Positions 1 to 6,560 of a stretch of DNA of 37,228 bases are shown here, one piece after another. The DNA comes from Candidatus Melainabacteria bacterium (GTDB taxonomy: Bacteria; Cyanobacteriota; Vampirovibrionia; Obscuribacterales; Obscuribacteraceae): NCBI GenBank assembly GCA_003153555.1, contig PLZS01000184.1:1-37228 (forward strand), written 5' to 3'. Numbering within the stretch: the first letter of the stretch is position 1; the number at the start of each line of letters is the position of its first letter. The notes under the pieces are model-generated. The model was not told where the DNA came from. It ran no database searches and was given only the letters and a program-made list of their open reading frames with translations. The position numbers were made by a program, and so were the translations under genes.

Positions 1-2
1 AG

Positions 3-707
3 AAGACCATCATCCCGCGCAACCGCGACAAGATGTTCCAGGTTCGTCGTGACTATGACGACAACCGTTTCTTGGAGGAGTTCATCTCCAAGGAGTTCTT
101 CGAGCACCTCAACCTCCAGACTCTGGCCTGGATGCGGGGCAACAAGGACCGGATCGGTCTGATGGAGCACATCAACAACCAGCTGCGTAAGACCGGCTGG
201 GGTCCGCAGTACGTCTTCGAGACGTTGCCTGAGACGCTGGAAGGGCTGATGAACGTCGTCCAAATCTGGATGAACGCAGCCCAGCAGAGCGCCAACTGGC
301 AGCAGCAAATCGGTACGCCGGCATTCCCGGTGCATCCGCAGACGCTGCAGGAGATGGCCCAGGTGCTCCAGATCGTCGGCGCTTACGACGAAGACTGGCA
401 CGCCATGCGGCGTCAGCTCGTACAGCGTACCGGGTACAACTCGGTGCCGTTCATCGAGCTGGTCGATACCGGCCGTCACACCGACGGTGTCTGGACCTTG
501 CGTCACGTCTACAACCCGGACTTCGGTCCGCTTCTGCAGAGCGAGGCACGCGAAACCCTTCGCTACTTCCGCCTGCTCTGCGGTGGTCCTTGCCGGTTGC
601 TCACCATGGAGCAGCGCGAGGATTCGACCGGACGCCCCCTCGGCGACCCGGCACCGTTTGTCTACTTCACCGAAGATGGCGACACCGTCAAGGAGCAGTT
701 CGTATAA
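3..707 (+). CDS. SpoVR-family protein, C-terminal part (5' end outside window)
   Basis: The reading frame is open from the window edge, so the gene starts upstream; 234 residues are visible, and SpoVR/YcgB proteins are usually about 450-520 aa. The match is to the conserved C-terminal region: a KMFQVRRDYDDNRFLEEF segment where family members have K-[IM]-F-x-V-R followed by an F-[IL]-x-[ED]-[FY]-[LI] stretch, then PFIELVDTG and WTLRHVYNPDFGPL, and a final ETLRYFRLLCGGPCRL resembling the E. coli YcgB Leu-Arg-Tyr...Leu-Trp-Gly end. SpoVR was named for Bacillus spore cortex formation. In non-sporulating bacteria it usually sits with the PrkA kinase (YeaG) and YeaH and acts in stress or stationary-phase responses; those partners would be expected just upstream. 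Codons are strongly C-ending, unlike most later genes. Family call confident, biochemical role unknown. Confidence 0.85.
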   Translation, partial: KTIIPRNRDKMFQVRRDYDDNRFLEEFISKEFFEHLNLQTLAWMRGNKDRIGLMEHINNQLRKTGWGPQYVFETLPETLEGLMNVVQIWMNAAQQSANWQQQIGTPAFPVHPQTLQEMAQVLQIVGAYDEDWHAMRRQLVQRTGYNSVPFIELVDTGRHTDGVWTLRHVYNPDFGPLLQSEARETLRYFRLLCGGPCRLLTMEQREDSTGRPLGDPAPFVYFTEDGDTVKEQFV

Positions 708-738
708 CTGCTTGGCTGGCTGATTGACGTGCTCTACC

Positions 739-756
739 GTTGACGGCAACGTCAAC
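739..756 (+). other. GNRA-type hairpin in the SpoVR downstream spacer
   Basis: Perfect 7-bp arms GTTGACG/CGTCAAC enclose a GCAA tetraloop. It lies 31 bp after the SpoVR stop and has no T-tract, so it is more likely an mRNA-stability or processing hairpin than a simple terminator. Confidence 0.5.
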
Positions 757-787
757 GAAGATGTGCGTCGAACAGCGGCCCACGTTG

Positions 788-815
788 GGGCTGGCTCTCA
801 TGCGAGAGTCAGCCC
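788..815 (+). other. Long hairpin between SpoVR and the 223-aa gene
   Basis: Twelve-bp arms with one G-T wobble (GGGCTGGCTCTC against GAGAGTCAGCCC) and an ATGC loop. A poor T-tract follows, so it may be a weak terminator or a processing and stability element that sets different expression of the genes on either side. Confidence 0.5.
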
Positions 816-857
816 TCGTCGTCGTTTGAGTTTATCCATAGAAAAAGGAGTACCGAA

Positions 858-1529
858 ATGCTCAAGATCATCGAAAAGTCTTTCGGGCGCCAGATTCTGG
901 TTGACGTGGTGGACATGGCTACTGGCCTGACGCCCATCGGCTTCGAAACTGACAACCCGAACATCAACTACGTTCGCATGCCGCTCGGCAAGTACGGCGT
1001 GCGCATCAAGGGCACCGAATCGGTCGATGTCGTCGTCCGCCAGGACAACGTCATCGTCGCTCAGCGTCGGCTCGAAGCCGGTGTCGTGCACACGATTCAC
1101 CGCGATGAGAACAACAAGCCGTTGTTCTTCTCCGCCCCTGGCACCAAGCCGGCACACGTCGCAGACGACGCCGGACAGCCCATCGACGTCGAAGGTGAAG
1201 CTCCGGCTTCGCAGGCGTCGCTCTTTCCCGAGCTCGCGCAGGATCTTCCGTATGCCGAAAGCTACGGTCTGATCATCGTGCAGGTTCGGTTCTCGCACCT
1301 CAAGCCCGACTTCGGGCCCGAGCTGCCTCCGGACGATTTCACCAACGTCCTGTTCCAGTTCAACGAGCACAAGGCGCACATGAAGGCGATGTCGCAGCTC
1401 TTCTCCAAGGTGCGTGCACCCGAGATGCTCCCGCCCGGCGCCAACGAGTTGGGTGACCCCAACGCTGCGCCCATGCAGTCGCCGCCGACGCGCATCTGCG
1501 CGATCGCTTGCGACCGGCATCAGCACTGA
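858..1529 (+). CDS. Hypothetical protein (223 aa) downstream of SpoVR
   Basis: I do not recognise a family. The start is secure: AAAAAGGAG lies 7 nt before ATG. No signal peptide or membrane segment is visible, so it is probably cytoplasmic. Residues 1 to about 90 alternate short hydrophobic stretches with Gly/Asn turns (for example INYVRMPLGKYGVRIKG), suggesting a beta-rich domain. A Pro/Ala/Glu-rich linker at about 110-130 leads to a second region with LIIVQVRFSHLKPDFGPELP and an alpha-helical HKAHMKAMSQLF. The C-terminus ends with two Cys and two His (CAIACDRHQH), possibly a metal site. Codon use matches the SpoVR gene and the strong ribosome site implies high expression. It sits between two hairpins, in what looks like a chain of same-strand genes starting with SpoVR. 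Confidence 0.8.
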   Translation: MLKIIEKSFGRQILVDVVDMATGLTPIGFETDNPNINYVRMPLGKYGVRIKGTESVDVVVRQDNVIVAQRRLEAGVVHTIHRDENNKPLFFSAPGTKPAHVADDAGQPIDVEGEAPASQASLFPELAQDLPYAESYGLIIVQVRFSHLKPDFGPELPPDDFTNVLFQFNEHKAHMKAMSQLFSKVRAPEMLPPGANELGDPNAAPMQSPPTRICAIACDRHQH

Positions 1530-1547
1530 GCTTCCGAATAACTGAGT

Positions 1548-1576
1548 AGGCGCGTTAGCTCTTCGCGAGCGCGCCT
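1548..1576 (+). other. Intergenic hairpin
   Basis: Perfect 7-bp outer arms AGGCGCG/CGCGCCT with a smaller inner GCTC/GAG pairing. It sits between the 223-aa and 186-aa genes, where the SpoVR/223-aa junction also has hairpins. No T-tract follows. Confidence 0.5.
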
Positions 1577-1609
1577 GCTCATATTCACTTCCGACAAGGA
1601 GAATCATCT

Positions 1610-2170
1610 ATGACAACCCTCTGTTCGGGCTGCTCAGGCAAGACACCGAGTCACATCTCAGGCTCTTGCATGGGCAAGCCGTCCGGCACCTTGTGTGGTG
1701 CTTCCACGACAAGCTACGACTTCAAGCTCTGCGACAGTTGCAGTGCTGCTCTCGGGCAGTGCACCTGGTGCCAGAAGCCTCTGAACAACACCAGCTCCGG
1801 CACCACCACCGCCGCGGGCATCGTTTTCGCCTACGCCACCGACACCGACAGCGGCAAGACGTTCAAGATGAGCGTTTCGCAGCAGGTTCATGTCGACCTC
1901 GAGGAAGATTCCTGGAGCGGCGTCGAGTGGGCAATCGATTACAACGACGGTGGTCTGCACGCGCAGCCTGGCGTCTTCACCGCTGACCCCAACAACTATC
2001 AGTACGGCAAGCGCAAGTTCATCATCGACATTCGTCAAGCAGCATCTGGCCAGACCGGCAAGATTCGCCTGCACGAGGTGACGCGCACCTATTATGGCTG
2101 GTACGGTCAGCAAGGCGGACAGCCAGTGCCCAACGGCAAGAAGTGGAGCTGCGACGTCAAGGTTTCCTAA
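1610..2170 (+). CDS. Hypothetical protein with N-terminal Cys-rich (zinc-ribbon-like) region and beta domain
   Basis: 186 aa; start set by ACAAGGAG before ATG. The first 60 residues carry Cys pairs typical of metal knuckles: CSGC near residue 5, single Cys at about 21 and 29, then CDSC and CTWC around 42-55. A Ser/Thr/Gly linker leads to a C-terminal domain of about 110 residues, with VHVDLEEDSWSGVEWAIDY early and GKIRLHEVTRTY...WSCDVKV at the end. That spacing (an N-x-x-x-G-Y-x-W-like segment, then a G-x-[IL]-x-L strand and an aromatic-rich end) loosely recalls chagasin-type I42 protease inhibitors, but the NPTTGY motif is absent, so this is only a suggestion. No signal peptide. Codon bias is as in the two preceding genes. 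A strong terminator follows. Confidence 0.8.
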   Translation: MTTLCSGCSGKTPSHISGSCMGKPSGTLCGASTTSYDFKLCDSCSAALGQCTWCQKPLNNTSSGTTTAAGIVFAYATDTDSGKTFKMSVSQQVHVDLEEDSWSGVEWAIDYNDGGLHAQPGVFTADPNNYQYGKRKFIIDIRQAASGQTGKIRLHEVTRTYYGWYGQQGGQPVPNGKKWSCDVKVS

Positions 2171-2205
2171 AGCCCTGATGTAACTGCAACACGCCGACTG
2201 CAAGA

Positions 2206-2261
2206 AGGACTGGGTATTACAGAATTCGGGAAACCGAACCTGTAACGCCCAGCTCCTTTTT
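2206..2261 (+). terminator. Rho-independent terminator of the 186-aa gene
   Basis: Thirteen-base arms CTGGGTATTACAG (2210-2222) and CTGTAACGCCCAG (2240-2252), with one wobble and one mismatch, enclose a second perfect TTCGG-GAAA-CCGAA hairpin. AGGA/TCCT extends the base, followed by five T. Confidence 0.85.
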
Positions 2262-2274
2262 GCTTTCCGTCTTT

Positions 2275-2293
2275 ATACTATAAAAGATAGTAT
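2275..2293. repeat. Post-terminator palindrome, copy 1
   Basis: Perfect 7-bp arms ATACTAT/ATAGTAT around AAAAG. It lies between two convergent terminators, 4 nt beyond the T-tract of the cytidine deaminase terminator. Related palindromes at 5561-5574 and 29297-29321 hold the same position relative to other terminators. Confidence 0.6.
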
Positions 2294-2297
2294 TACC

Positions 2298-2353
2298 AAA
2301 AAAAATGAGAAGCCAGCGGAAAGCCCTGTTGAAGGGTGTTTCCGCTGGTCTCA
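2298..2353 (-). terminator. Rho-independent terminator of the cytidine deaminase gene
   Basis: On the minus strand the arms CCAGCGGAAA/TTTCCGCTGG, extended by TGAGA/TCTCA at the base and with an inner GCCCT/AGGGT pairing, are followed by eight T. The hairpin starts about 10 bp beyond the stop codon. Confidence 0.9.
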
Positions 2354-2362
2354 TCAAAAAGA

Positions 2363-3235
2363 CTAGAGCGCTTCCGGTCCGAATGAGTCGGGCAGCAGCT
2401 CCACAAGCGTCGTCGTGACCACTGAACGATCAGGACCAACCAAGAGAATCGGAGCATCAGCGCCGAACTCGCGAAGCACCTGCAGGCATTCACCCTCGAT
2501 CTGGTTGACAGCGCTGGGGTCGTTGACTGTAGCGATCAACTGGACTTTCTGGCTGTAACCGGCAGTGCGAGCCGTACGCATCGCCACAGCCTCGGCCAGA
2601 GCCGACCCACCGTAAGAAGCGTTGTCATCCGAAACGCCGTTGAAGATGCGCTGGTGCCCCTTGTCGTTGGAGGCGATGAACAACGCCGCGCGCGGAGTCT
2701 TCGAGTAGGGCACGTGCGAACGGCTCTTCAGCGAGACGACGCGGCGCACCAACTTCTGCTCGGCTTCGCTCAGGTGGTCGTATGGGACAGCCTTGCCTTG
2801 AGCCGCTGGCAGCAAATCGCCAACCAAGGCTCTGCGAACATTGCTCTCGCGGTCAACGATGTTGAGCAGCACAGCCTCTGGGCCGAACTGCAACAGCACC
2901 TGGCGACAGAGTCCGCAAGGAGACCCGCCCGGGTACTTGCGACAAAGCACCGCCACGATTTGGAAGTGCTTGTAGCCTTCCAGGGCAGCCGTGGTCGCTG
3001 CATTGCGCTCGGCGCAGATGGTCGGCGGAAACCAGGCATTCTCGACGTTGCAGCCGCAGAATTCTTTGCTTTCGCCGCTGTCATTGGTGGCCAGAATGCC
3101 AGCACCGACCGGGAAATCAGACTTGAAGCAGAGTTGATGGTCTGCTGAATTGTTTGCACCACGCCAAGCAAGCCGAACAACCTGTTGTTCTTGCTCGGTC
3201 AGGTCACTGAGGATAGTAAAAGTTCCGAGTTGCAT
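2363..3235 (-). CDS. cdd: Cytidine deaminase, two-domain form
   Basis: Zn-dependent hydrolytic deamination of (deoxy)cytidine to (deoxy)uridine in pyrimidine salvage; cytoplasmic. The N-terminal domain has the zinc site: C74-A-E76 (ICAERNAA), with E76 as the proton shuttle, and C107/C110 in SPCGLCRQ. All-Cys ligands are as in the small tetrameric enzymes, whereas E. coli Cdd has His-Ala-Glu. The second half (from about residue 150, HLSEAEQKLV) repeats the fold without the catalytic motifs, as in dimeric E. coli Cdd; 290 aa fits that class (294 aa). I chose the ATG at 3235 because GAGG lies just upstream and the longer frame adds an unrelated 30-residue tail. The ribosome site lies in a perfect GAGGATCCTC palindrome. 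C-ending codon bias and a very strong terminator suggest high expression. Confidence 0.9.
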   Translation of the reverse strand: MQLGTFTILSDLTEQEQQVVRLAWRGANNSADHQLCFKSDFPVGAGILATNDSGESKEFCGCNVENAWFPPTICAERNAATTAALEGYKHFQIVAVLCRKYPGGSPCGLCRQVLLQFGPEAVLLNIVDRESNVRRALVGDLLPAAQGKAVPYDHLSEAEQKLVRRVVSLKSRSHVPYSKTPRAALFIASNDKGHQRIFNGVSDDNASYGGSALAEAVAMRTARTAGYSQKVQLIATVNDPSAVNQIEGECLQVLREFGADAPILLVGPDRSVVTTTLVELLPDSFGPEAL

Positions 3236-3310
3236 GTGAGGATCCTCGTAAGAGTATCTATCTGCCGTCGACTCAAAGTGGGCCGTCAGCAAGGGTGGGC
3301 AAAGAAAGTG

Positions 3311-3354
3311 GTGCCCTCCGCACAACAGCTTCTCACTGTTGGAACGGAGGGCAC
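3311..3354 (-). terminator. Terminator-like hairpin downstream of the 83-aa gene
   Basis: Perfect 10-bp arms GTGCCCTCCG/CGGAGGGCAC with an inner CAACAG/CTGTTG stem. Only a weak T-rich stretch follows on either strand. It separates the 83-aa gene from the cytidine deaminase leader. Confidence 0.7.
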
Positions 3355-3390
3355 ACTCACTTGTTCTTTGGAACTACTGAGCGATGGTGG

Positions 3391-3642
3391 CTAGCGCTTG
3401 ACCGGGGTCCAGCAGCCGCCCTTCTTCTTCTGCGCCGCGCCGTTGCCGAGCAGGTCGGGTTGCTTCGTCGCTTCGTCGGTCTCCAGCGTGGCGTGCTTGG
3501 GGCACTTGCCGTTGATCAACGTTGCCGAAAGCTTCTGACACTCCGAGCAGATGCCACCATCGGTGCCACGAAGAGCAGCGCTGGTGCCAATCAGAGTGGT
3601 AGCTTCCTGACCACCCAGGTCGAGAAATTTCTGGTCTGTCAT
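3391..3642 (-). CDS. Small hypothetical protein with Cys motif (83 aa)
   Basis: Unrecognised, but very likely real: GAAGGAGAACGAACATG gives an ideal ribosome site, codon use matches its neighbours, and a strong hairpin follows. A central ICSECQKLSATLINGKCPKH segment has a Cys-x-x-Cys and a Cys-x-x-x-His, which could bind one metal ion. The C-terminus is basic (AQKKKGGCWTPVKR). No signal peptide or membrane segment. The 276-aa gene lies about 70 bp downstream of nothing shared on its 5' side (its 3' end faces this start), and a degenerate copy of that gene's 3' end fills the spacer. Confidence 0.7.
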   Translation of the reverse strand: MTDQKFLDLGGQEATTLIGTSAALRGTDGGICSECQKLSATLINGKCPKHATLETDEATKQPDLLGNGAAQKKKGGCWTPVKR

Positions 3643-3661
3643 GTTCGTTCTCCTTCGATTA

Positions 3662-3774
3662 ACTTGTCACTGCGTCAAATCAGGCCAATCCTGAAATTGA
3701 GTGCAGGGCGAAATTCAGTTCGTCAAGCTCGCCAGATCAGGCCATGCCTGAAGTTGGGCGACGCCGGCGAAATT
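3662..3774 (-). repeat. Imperfect tandem duplication of the 3' end of the 276-aa gene
   Basis: Bases 3715-3774, coding for the last residues of the 276-aa protein, are partly repeated at 3662-3714 in the spacer. Both copies share a CGTCAA start, an ATCAGGCCA core, a CCTGAA block and a GGCGAAATT end. Each core folds as a small hairpin (TCAGG/CCTGA). The spacer copy has in-frame stops and is non-coding. Confidence 0.6.
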
Positions 3775-4545
3775 GAGCGGCCGCACCGAAACGCCTGGAG
3801 CGGCAAAGATCTGCGAGCTACCGTCGGCGGTGGCACGCACATTGTCCCTAACCCAGGCTTTGGACTCGTCGAAAGTCTTCACTTTCGCCAAATTCGAGGC
3901 CCAGATTTTGGAGCGGTTGTAACCGCGAATCACAGGTGTGCCTTCGCCGAAGACCTGGCAGAAATCGAAGACGTCGACGTGAGATTCGCCGCTGGCATCG
4001 ATTTTGCAGTAACCACGACCGGTGATGCGTGCCTGCTCTGAAGCTCGTCCGGTGGATTCGTCGAAGAGCGCAAAGCTGCTCTGCCCGCGAGCGTTCAGAA
4101 TGGACTTGCCATAGAGGCGACCGGTGGCAGACTCAGAGGCGTGAACGACACTGTTGCCTTTGGCGACGGTGTTGGACGAGCCCGAGGCATAGACGGTGAC
4201 GTCGCCTTCGGCTTCCAGTTTGGCGGTGCCAGAGACAGCAACGCTTCCGGAAGTGATCGAGTGACAGCCGCTGACGAAGATGTTCAGTGTCTCCATCTGC
4301 TTGGCGGTGACCAGGCTGACGAGGCGGGCGCGCGTGTCATCCTGTGGATCGATTTCGACGAGGTACAGCTTGGCGCGAGTTCGCCAGAGTGCTGTCGGGT
4401 CGTGGGTGATTTCCAGCTCGGATGGAATGGTAAACCATTCACCCGGTTTGGACGTTGGCAGTGGGAGTGGCTGTTCGCCGCAGGGCGGACATCCATTCAC
4501 CAAAAGAACATAGAGACTGGCGATGCCGCCGATTTGCTTTTGCAT
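3715..4545 (-). CDS. Hypothetical repeat protein, probable beta-helix
   Basis: 276 aa from the ATG at 4545, chosen because AGGAAGG lies 7 nt upstream; the longer frame adds a tail with no ribosome site. The first 100 residues include a Cys-x-x-Cys (NGCPPCGEQP) and a PGEWFTIPSE...ALWRTRAKLYLVEI region. From about residue 100 to 250 the chain has a period of roughly eight residues, with small residues and Ser/Ala/Gly alternating with Val/Ile/Leu: SGSVAVSGTAKLEAEGDV, then VYASGSSNTVAKGNS. This suggests a narrow right-handed beta-helix like those of some adhesins or phage fibres. No signal peptide is evident, so the location is unclear. Codon bias is as in cdd. Function unknown. Confidence 0.75.
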   Translation of the reverse strand: MQKQIGGIASLYVLLVNGCPPCGEQPLPLPTSKPGEWFTIPSELEITHDPTALWRTRAKLYLVEIDPQDDTRARLVSLVTAKQMETLNIFVSGCHSITSGSVAVSGTAKLEAEGDVTVYASGSSNTVAKGNSVVHASESATGRLYGKSILNARGQSSFALFDESTGRASEQARITGRGYCKIDASGESHVDVFDFCQVFGEGTPVIRGYNRSKIWASNLAKVKTFDESKAWVRDNVRATADGSSQIFAAPGVSVRPLNFAGVAQLQAWPDLASLTN

Positions 4546-4904
4546 GTAAGCCTTCCTGTGTGTGTTTTCGCTTGAGGCGAAGCTAAGAGGTTCGTTACTG
4601 AGCTCCGCGGCGGAAGGTGCATGCACACTTCTGTCCGGGAGTAATTGGCCTGTTTTCCGAAACGATCCAAAGATTTCTAGACGCGGTCTACCTCCTTTCT
4701 CCAGATATGGGGAAAAGCAAAGTCATCGATTTCAGCGGAAGAAACTCGGGGGTGGGTTTTGGGTTTTCGGAAAGAAAAAGAAACAGGTTGTCATCAGACT
4801 AGCGACCAGCCTAGTTTTCATTCAAGAAAGGTTGTGACTATGTAACGACGAGTACTGGGTAGAAGCTTCTTAATATCCGTCGTGTTGGACCGCTCAGATC
4901 CCCC

Positions 4905-4946
4905 AAAAAGGAGTAGCACACTGAGTTAGCCGCACGTATCCTTTTT
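4905..4946. terminator. Terminator-like inverted repeat in gene-free region
   Basis: Arms AAAAAGGA/TCCTTTTT are separated by 26 bases, so the right arm supplies a run of five T on the plus strand and the left arm five T on the minus strand. No gene ends nearby, so a small transcript could end here. Confidence 0.35.
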
Positions 4947-5065
4947 GAATTCTGCTTTGAGAGAGAGCGCGCTAGCTTATCTTAAGAGATTATGTAGATG
5001 GTGGCGCGACTCGCACTACCACTTGATATCGAGATGAATTCGATAGCTAAAACATATGCCCGCGA

Positions 5066-5087
5066 GGTGAAATTTTATTGTTTCACC
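5066..5087. other. Inverted repeat
   Basis: Perfect 7-bp arms GGTGAAA/TTTCACC around eight bases. Operator or RNA hairpin; no neighbouring gene tells which. Confidence 0.35.
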
Positions 5088-5141
5088 ATAGGCGGTAGTA
5101 ATCACTGCCCTTCAAAAAGTACTTGTTGTTACTTGTCGCTT

Positions 5142-5171
5142 TTGTTAGAAAAACAATTTTATTTCTAACAA
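5142..5171. other. Inverted repeat with 10-bp arms
   Basis: Perfect arms TTGTTAGAAA/TTTCTAACAA with a 10-base A/T loop. It could be a regulator site, an RNA hairpin or one end of a lost element. No partner end was found. Confidence 0.4.
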
Positions 5172-5483
5172 GGCATGCCCTCAATGACCTGAATGGTACT
5201 GCCAGTAAGGTTTTCATTCAAAAAGCCATCATTCTTCTGTGCACGAGTCAGGCGAAAAGACCGGGAAGCGCAATTCTGAATTTACGACCGCTCCAAGACA
5301 AACTTCGCAGCGCGTGCGCATCTTCTATCAAGATCTAGCCGCTCCTCGGTTGCTTTCGCCTTCTCATCGCCAGCCGCTGTGGTCTCTCTTGCCGAGTCCT
5401 CATTAGCTGTGACTAGCTTCGGGCTTAGAGACAGACAGACATGTGCACTCGAGCATCACCACATAGTCTTGGCTTCGGTTTAT

Positions 5484-5510
5484 GGGCAGGCAGGATGCCT
5501 GCGCTCCCAG
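5484..5510. repeat. REP-like extragenic palindrome
   Basis: A perfect GCAGG-ATG-CCTGC hairpin is followed by GCGCTCCCAG. The same GCGCTCCCAG end occurs in the palindrome at 12499-12556, so this may be one of a dispersed family of extragenic repeats. Confidence 0.4.
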
Positions 5511-5560
5511 CTAAAACACTGTTTCTAAGCCAATCTATCGCAAAAAACATCGTATACACT

Positions 5561-5574
5561 ATACTGCCTAGTAT
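5561..5574. repeat. Post-terminator palindrome, copy 2
   Basis: ATACT-GCCT-AGTAT, lying 10 nt beyond the T-tract of the ZIP-gene terminator on the minus strand. See copies at 2275-2293 and 29297-29321. Confidence 0.55.
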
Positions 5575-5584
5575 TAAAAGTAAC

Positions 5585-5624
5585 AAAAAAACCATGCCCG
5601 GTGAATTCCTTCAACCAAGCATGG
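5585..5624 (-). terminator. Rho-independent terminator of the ZIP transporter gene
   Basis: On the minus strand, CCATGC/GCATGG arms enclose about 21 bases and are followed by seven T. It lies beyond a separate GC-rich hairpin, so the transcript has a 3' UTR of about 150 nt with two hairpins. Confidence 0.75.
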
Positions 5625-5674
5625 CGCCCTCGTTTACACGTAAGGCATTTTTTTGTTGGTGATGTTCAGACCGA

Positions 5675-5711
5675 GCGGGAGCGGTTTTCCTTTCGGATCT
5701 ACCGCTCCCGC
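5675..5711 (-). other. GC-rich hairpin in the ZIP-gene 3' UTR
   Basis: Perfect 11-bp arms GCGGGAGCGGT/ACCGCTCCCGC with a 15-base loop, about 30 bp after the stop codon. No T-tract follows; likely an RNA-stability element or first-stage terminator. Confidence 0.6.
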
Positions 5712-5738
5712 AATGACACTGACACTTGCTCATGACGA

Positions 5739-6560
5739 TTACTCATAGATCTTGAGCAAGACCATGACAATCACACCAAGACTGGCGATGGCAATCTGCA
5801 ACAGCGAACGCGCAGGATTGGTCTCCTTGAGCATACGCGGCACCAGAGAGGTCATCGTGATGTAGAGCACCATGCCACCGCAAATCGGAGTCAGGTAGAC
5901 AGGCAGAGCCTTCACCGTGCTTCCGAGAACGAGGACGAGAATGGTGCCGATAAGGGCAACGCCAGCGGAGCTGAGGTTGACGAGAACGGCGCCTTTCTTG
6001 GTGAAACCAGCCTTGACGAGAACACCGAAGGTGCCGAACTCCATGGGGAGCTCATGCATCAAGATGGCGAGCGTGACGGCGACGCCGGCAGGAATGCTGA
6101 CGAGGTACATCGAGCCAATCAACATGCCGTCGGTGAGGTTGTCGACCATGTGAGAGATCAGGCTCATATGGCCGGTGGGGTGGATGCCGTGCAGGTGGAC
6201 GTGATTGTCATCCTCATCGTCTTGGTGCGCGTCACAGTCCTTGTCGTCGTGAGTGTGTTCGGCACCGTGATGGCAGTGCAATTTGAGCACCTTTTCCATC
6301 ACAAAGCAAAAAGTCATGCCGGCGAGGATGAGGATGGATACAGTCGTTCCGGCGATAAGACCTTTATCGGCGAATTCGAACGACTCGGGGATGAGATGCA
6401 CGATCGCGTTACCGAGCATGGTGCCGGTAGCGAGACTGACGAGCACGAAGATGATGCGTCGCATGTAGGCAGGCTTGACTGGGATTGCCAGAAGACCTGC
6501 CAGGGCGAGCACGCTGACGAGAGACACACTCAAGAGAGCGTAGATTGCGTTGCTGTCCAT
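5739..6560 (-). CDS. ZIP-family divalent metal transporter
   Basis: Imports zinc or another divalent metal across the inner membrane. 273 aa with about eight hydrophobic segments. A His/Asp-rich cytoplasmic loop (about residues 94-130, HCHHGAEHTHDD followed by DNHVHLHGIHPTGH) lies between helices III and IV, as in ZIP proteins. Helix IV has SHMVDNLTDGMLIGS and helix V HELPMEFGTFGVL, corresponding to the family HNxxDG and HExPHExGD metal-site motifs. The second His of helix V is replaced by Met, which may alter metal preference. Start supported by AAAGGA before ATG. A single gene with its own terminator; codon use is of the high-expression type. I see no convincing Zur or other metal-regulator box upstream. 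Confidence 0.88.
   Translation of the reverse strand: MDSNAIYALLSVSLVSVLALAGLLAIPVKPAYMRRIIFVLVSLATGTMLGNAIVHLIPESFEFADKGLIAGTTVSILILAGMTFCFVMEKVLKLHCHHGAEHTHDDKDCDAHQDDEDDNHVHLHGIHPTGHMSLISHMVDNLTDGMLIGSMYLVSIPAGVAVTLAILMHELPMEFGTFGVLVKAGFTKKGAVLVNLSSAGVALIGTILVLVLGSTVKALPVYLTPICGGMVLYITMTSLVPRMLKETNPARSLLQIAIASLGVIVMVLLKIYE

Larger units (their letters stand above)
4546..5583. other. Gene-free region of about 1 kb
   Basis: No ORF here has a credible ribosome site or protein-like composition. It contains several clean inverted repeats, listed separately, and is AT-richer than the genes on its left. An unannotated small RNA or the remains of a lost gene are both possible. Confidence 0.5.

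Noticed and set aside
798..1607. 269-codon minus-strand ORF opposite the 223-aa gene
   Set aside because: Arg/Val/Leu-rich antisense shadow created by the C-ending codons of the real gene; no ribosome site.
2654..3148. 164-codon plus-strand ORF opposite cytidine deaminase
   Set aside because: Antisense of a confidently identified enzyme; no start signal.
4562..4837. 91-codon plus-strand ORF after the repeat protein
   Set aside because: Composition is not protein-like and there is no ribosome site.
5123..5338. 71-codon plus-strand ORF in the gene-free region
   Set aside because: Starts inside an inverted repeat region, no ribosome site, mixed composition.
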